Shown here: piece by piece, positions 62,945-64,000 of the stretch
Layout of the letters: each line of letters starts with the position of its first letter
Numbering within the stretch: the first letter of the stretch is position 1
DNA from: Acidisphaera sp. L21
GTDB lineage: Bacteria > Pseudomonadota > Alphaproteobacteria > Acetobacterales > Acetobacteraceae
Assembly (NCBI RefSeq): GCF_009765685.1
Contig: NZ_LMUY01000007.1
Location: 20,939-84,938, forward strand
Direction: 5' to 3'
DNA: 64,000 nt
Made by a program: the position numbers and the translations under genes
Notes under the pieces: model-generated
The model's database searches: none
Told to the model about the DNA's origin: nothing
The model's input: the letters and a program-made list of their open reading frames with translations, nothing else

Positions 62945-64000
62945 CAGGCAAGCCCCCGGGCGAGTTCGGCGAAGCGTTCGCCGCGGGCGGGGAAGCCGCT
63001 GAACTGGTCGAACGAGGCGCAGGCTGGCGAGAGCAGCACCACCTGGGCGCCGGTTCGGGCGGCGGCGGCGCGGGCGGCAGGCACCGCCTGCTCCAGCGTC
63101 CCGACGATCTCGTGCGGGGTGTCGCCCAATTGCTCGGCGAGCATCGGGGCATCGCGCCCGATCAGCAGCGTGTGGGCGATGCGGGGGAAATACTCGGCCA
63201 GGGCCGCGATTCCGCCGGACTTGCTGACGCCGCCGGCGATCCAGACGATGCGGTCGTAGCAGGCCAGCGCGCAGGCGGTCGCGTCCGCATTGGTGCCCTT
63301 GCTGTCGTTGACGTACGGCACGCCGTCCACTGTGGCGACCAGTTCCTGCCGGTGCGGCAGGCCGGGGAAGGTGCGAATGCCCTGCGCCAATGTCGCGCGG
63401 TCCACGCCCAGATACAGGGCGACGGCAGCCGCCGCGGCGGCGTTCTGGCCGTTGTGCTTGCCAGGCAACGCGACTGCCTCAGCCATATTAAGGATTGGTC
63501 CATCTGCGTCGCGCAGGATGCCGTTGTCGCACCAGACATCGGCCGAATGCGCGCCAGACACGGTAATGGCCCCACGATCTGCCGCCATCGCCTGGCTGGC
63601 AGGATCGTCCGTGCCGACCACGGCCAGGTCGCCAAACGCCTGGCGATCGAAGATCGCCCGTTTTGCGTCGGCATACCCGGCCATGTCGCCGTGGCGCTCC
63701 AAATGATCAGGGCTGAGGTTCAGCATCACGGCTGCATCGAACCGCAACGATGCGATTCGCTCCAACATGTAGGATGACATTTCCAGAACGTACAACCCAT
63801 TGTGGTCTAGCGGGCACAGTGCGAGCGCGGCCGGTCCCAGATTGGCGCCAGCCTGCACCGGGCGGCCAGCCAAAGTGAGGATGTGTGCGATCAACGCCGT
63901 GGTGGTGGATTTGCCGTTCGTCCCGGTGATGCCGACGAAGCGGGCGCGTGAGCCGGTGGCCCGGACCGCCTGAAACAGCAGCTCCGCATCGGTGTAGATC
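62944..64000 (-). CDS. murD: UDP-N-acetylmuramoylalanine-D-glutamate ligase, N-terminus outside the window
   Basis: The frame is open to the window edge. The first residues seen, IYTDAELLFQAVRATGSRA, are followed by the ATP-binding FVGITGTNGKSTTTALI. MSSYMLERI, LNLSPDHLERHGDMAGYADA and VPYVNDSKGTNADATACAL follow in order, matching MurD. The visible part has 351 residues; full MurD proteins have about 450. It adds D-Glu to UDP-MurNAc-L-Ala. It is coupled to ftsW by a TGATG overlap. Confidence 0.96.
   Translation of the reverse strand, partial: IYTDAELLFQAVRATGSRARFVGITGTNGKSTTTALIAHILTLAGRPVQAGANLGPAALALCPLDHNGLYVLEMSSYMLERIASLRFDAAVMLNLSPDHLERHGDMAGYADAKRAIFDRQAFGDLAVVGTDDPASQAMAADRGAITVSGAHSADVWCDNGILRDADGPILNMAEAVALPGKHNGQNAAAAAAVALYLGVDRATLAQGIRTFPGLPHRQELVATVDGVPYVNDSKGTNADATACALACYDRIVWIAGGVSKSGGIAALAEYFPRIAHTLLIGRDAPMLAEQLGDTPHEIVGTLEQAVPAARAAAARTGAQVVLLSPACASFDQFSGFPARGERFAELARGLA

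Overview
The window is a dense, GC-rich stretch of bacterial chromosome. It most likely comes from an alphaproteobacterium of the Acetobacteraceae/Rhodospirillales type. This is inferred from four things: a murD-ftsW-murG-murC-murB-ddl-ftsQ-ftsA-ftsZ-lpxC-bamD-recN order, the argH-lptM-lysA-TIGR02302 block, DUF2125 and UPF0260 (YcgN) proteins, and frequent GTG/TTG starts. No phage, insertion sequence, CRISPR array or rRNA was seen.

Layout. 1-4 kb: a YhaN/YhaO (Rad50/Mre11-like) pair, reading leftward off the window. 4-7 kb: a TPR protein with a C-terminal 2-oxoglutarate oxygenase domain, then a lone PEP-CTERM secreted protein behind a textbook sigma-54 promoter. 7-13 kb: M20 amidohydrolase-fumC, a Gly-rich membrane protein, tadA, and a class-I amidotransferase coupled to rluB-rsmD. 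13-17 kb: a TPR/GT9-like protein, fabG and a chemoreceptor. 17-21 kb: NIPSNAP and YciI genes, a LysR regulator, a decayed DyP peroxidase pseudogene, an isochorismatase-fold protein and an oxaloacetate decarboxylase-type enzyme. 22-27 kb: a complete branched-chain amino acid-type ABC transporter operon ending in a GAF-domain gene. 27-31 kb: an oprB porin, a secreted beta-propeller and efeB in one operon. 31-34 kb: a second TPR/GT9-like gene and a sterol desaturase-family enzyme.

34-35.5 kb is the only gene-poor part. It is AT-richer, holds two families of 17-bp tandem repeats and a few weak small ORFs, and ends at tRNA-Leu(UAA). 35.5-43.7 kb: a 2-hydroxyacid dehydrogenase, a trypsin-like protease, a class A PBP, a zinc-ribbon protein, ftsE-ftsX-ydcF-like, a DUF2125 protein and a YcgN-family protein. 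43.7-49.8 kb: TIGR02302, lysA, lptM and argH, with a divergent TlpA-like thioredoxin. 49.8-64 kb: the leftward dcw (division and cell wall) cluster with lpxC, bamD and recN, cut off inside murD.

The dcw genes together build and use peptidoglycan precursors (murD, murC, ddl, murB, murG), assemble the divisome (ftsW, ftsQ, ftsA, ftsZ, with ftsEX elsewhere) and feed outer-membrane assembly (lpxC, bamD, lptM). Packing is extreme. Most neighbouring genes in the operons overlap as ATGA, GTGA or TGATG, and three convergent pairs share a single CTAG as both stop codons. The most notable observations are the sigma-54 promoter in front of the orphan PEP-CTERM gene, the apparent CTG start of rsmD, the inactivated DyP gene that still reads as an open 248-codon frame, the oprB-propeller-efeB operon, and the paired 17-bp repeat families beside the tRNA.
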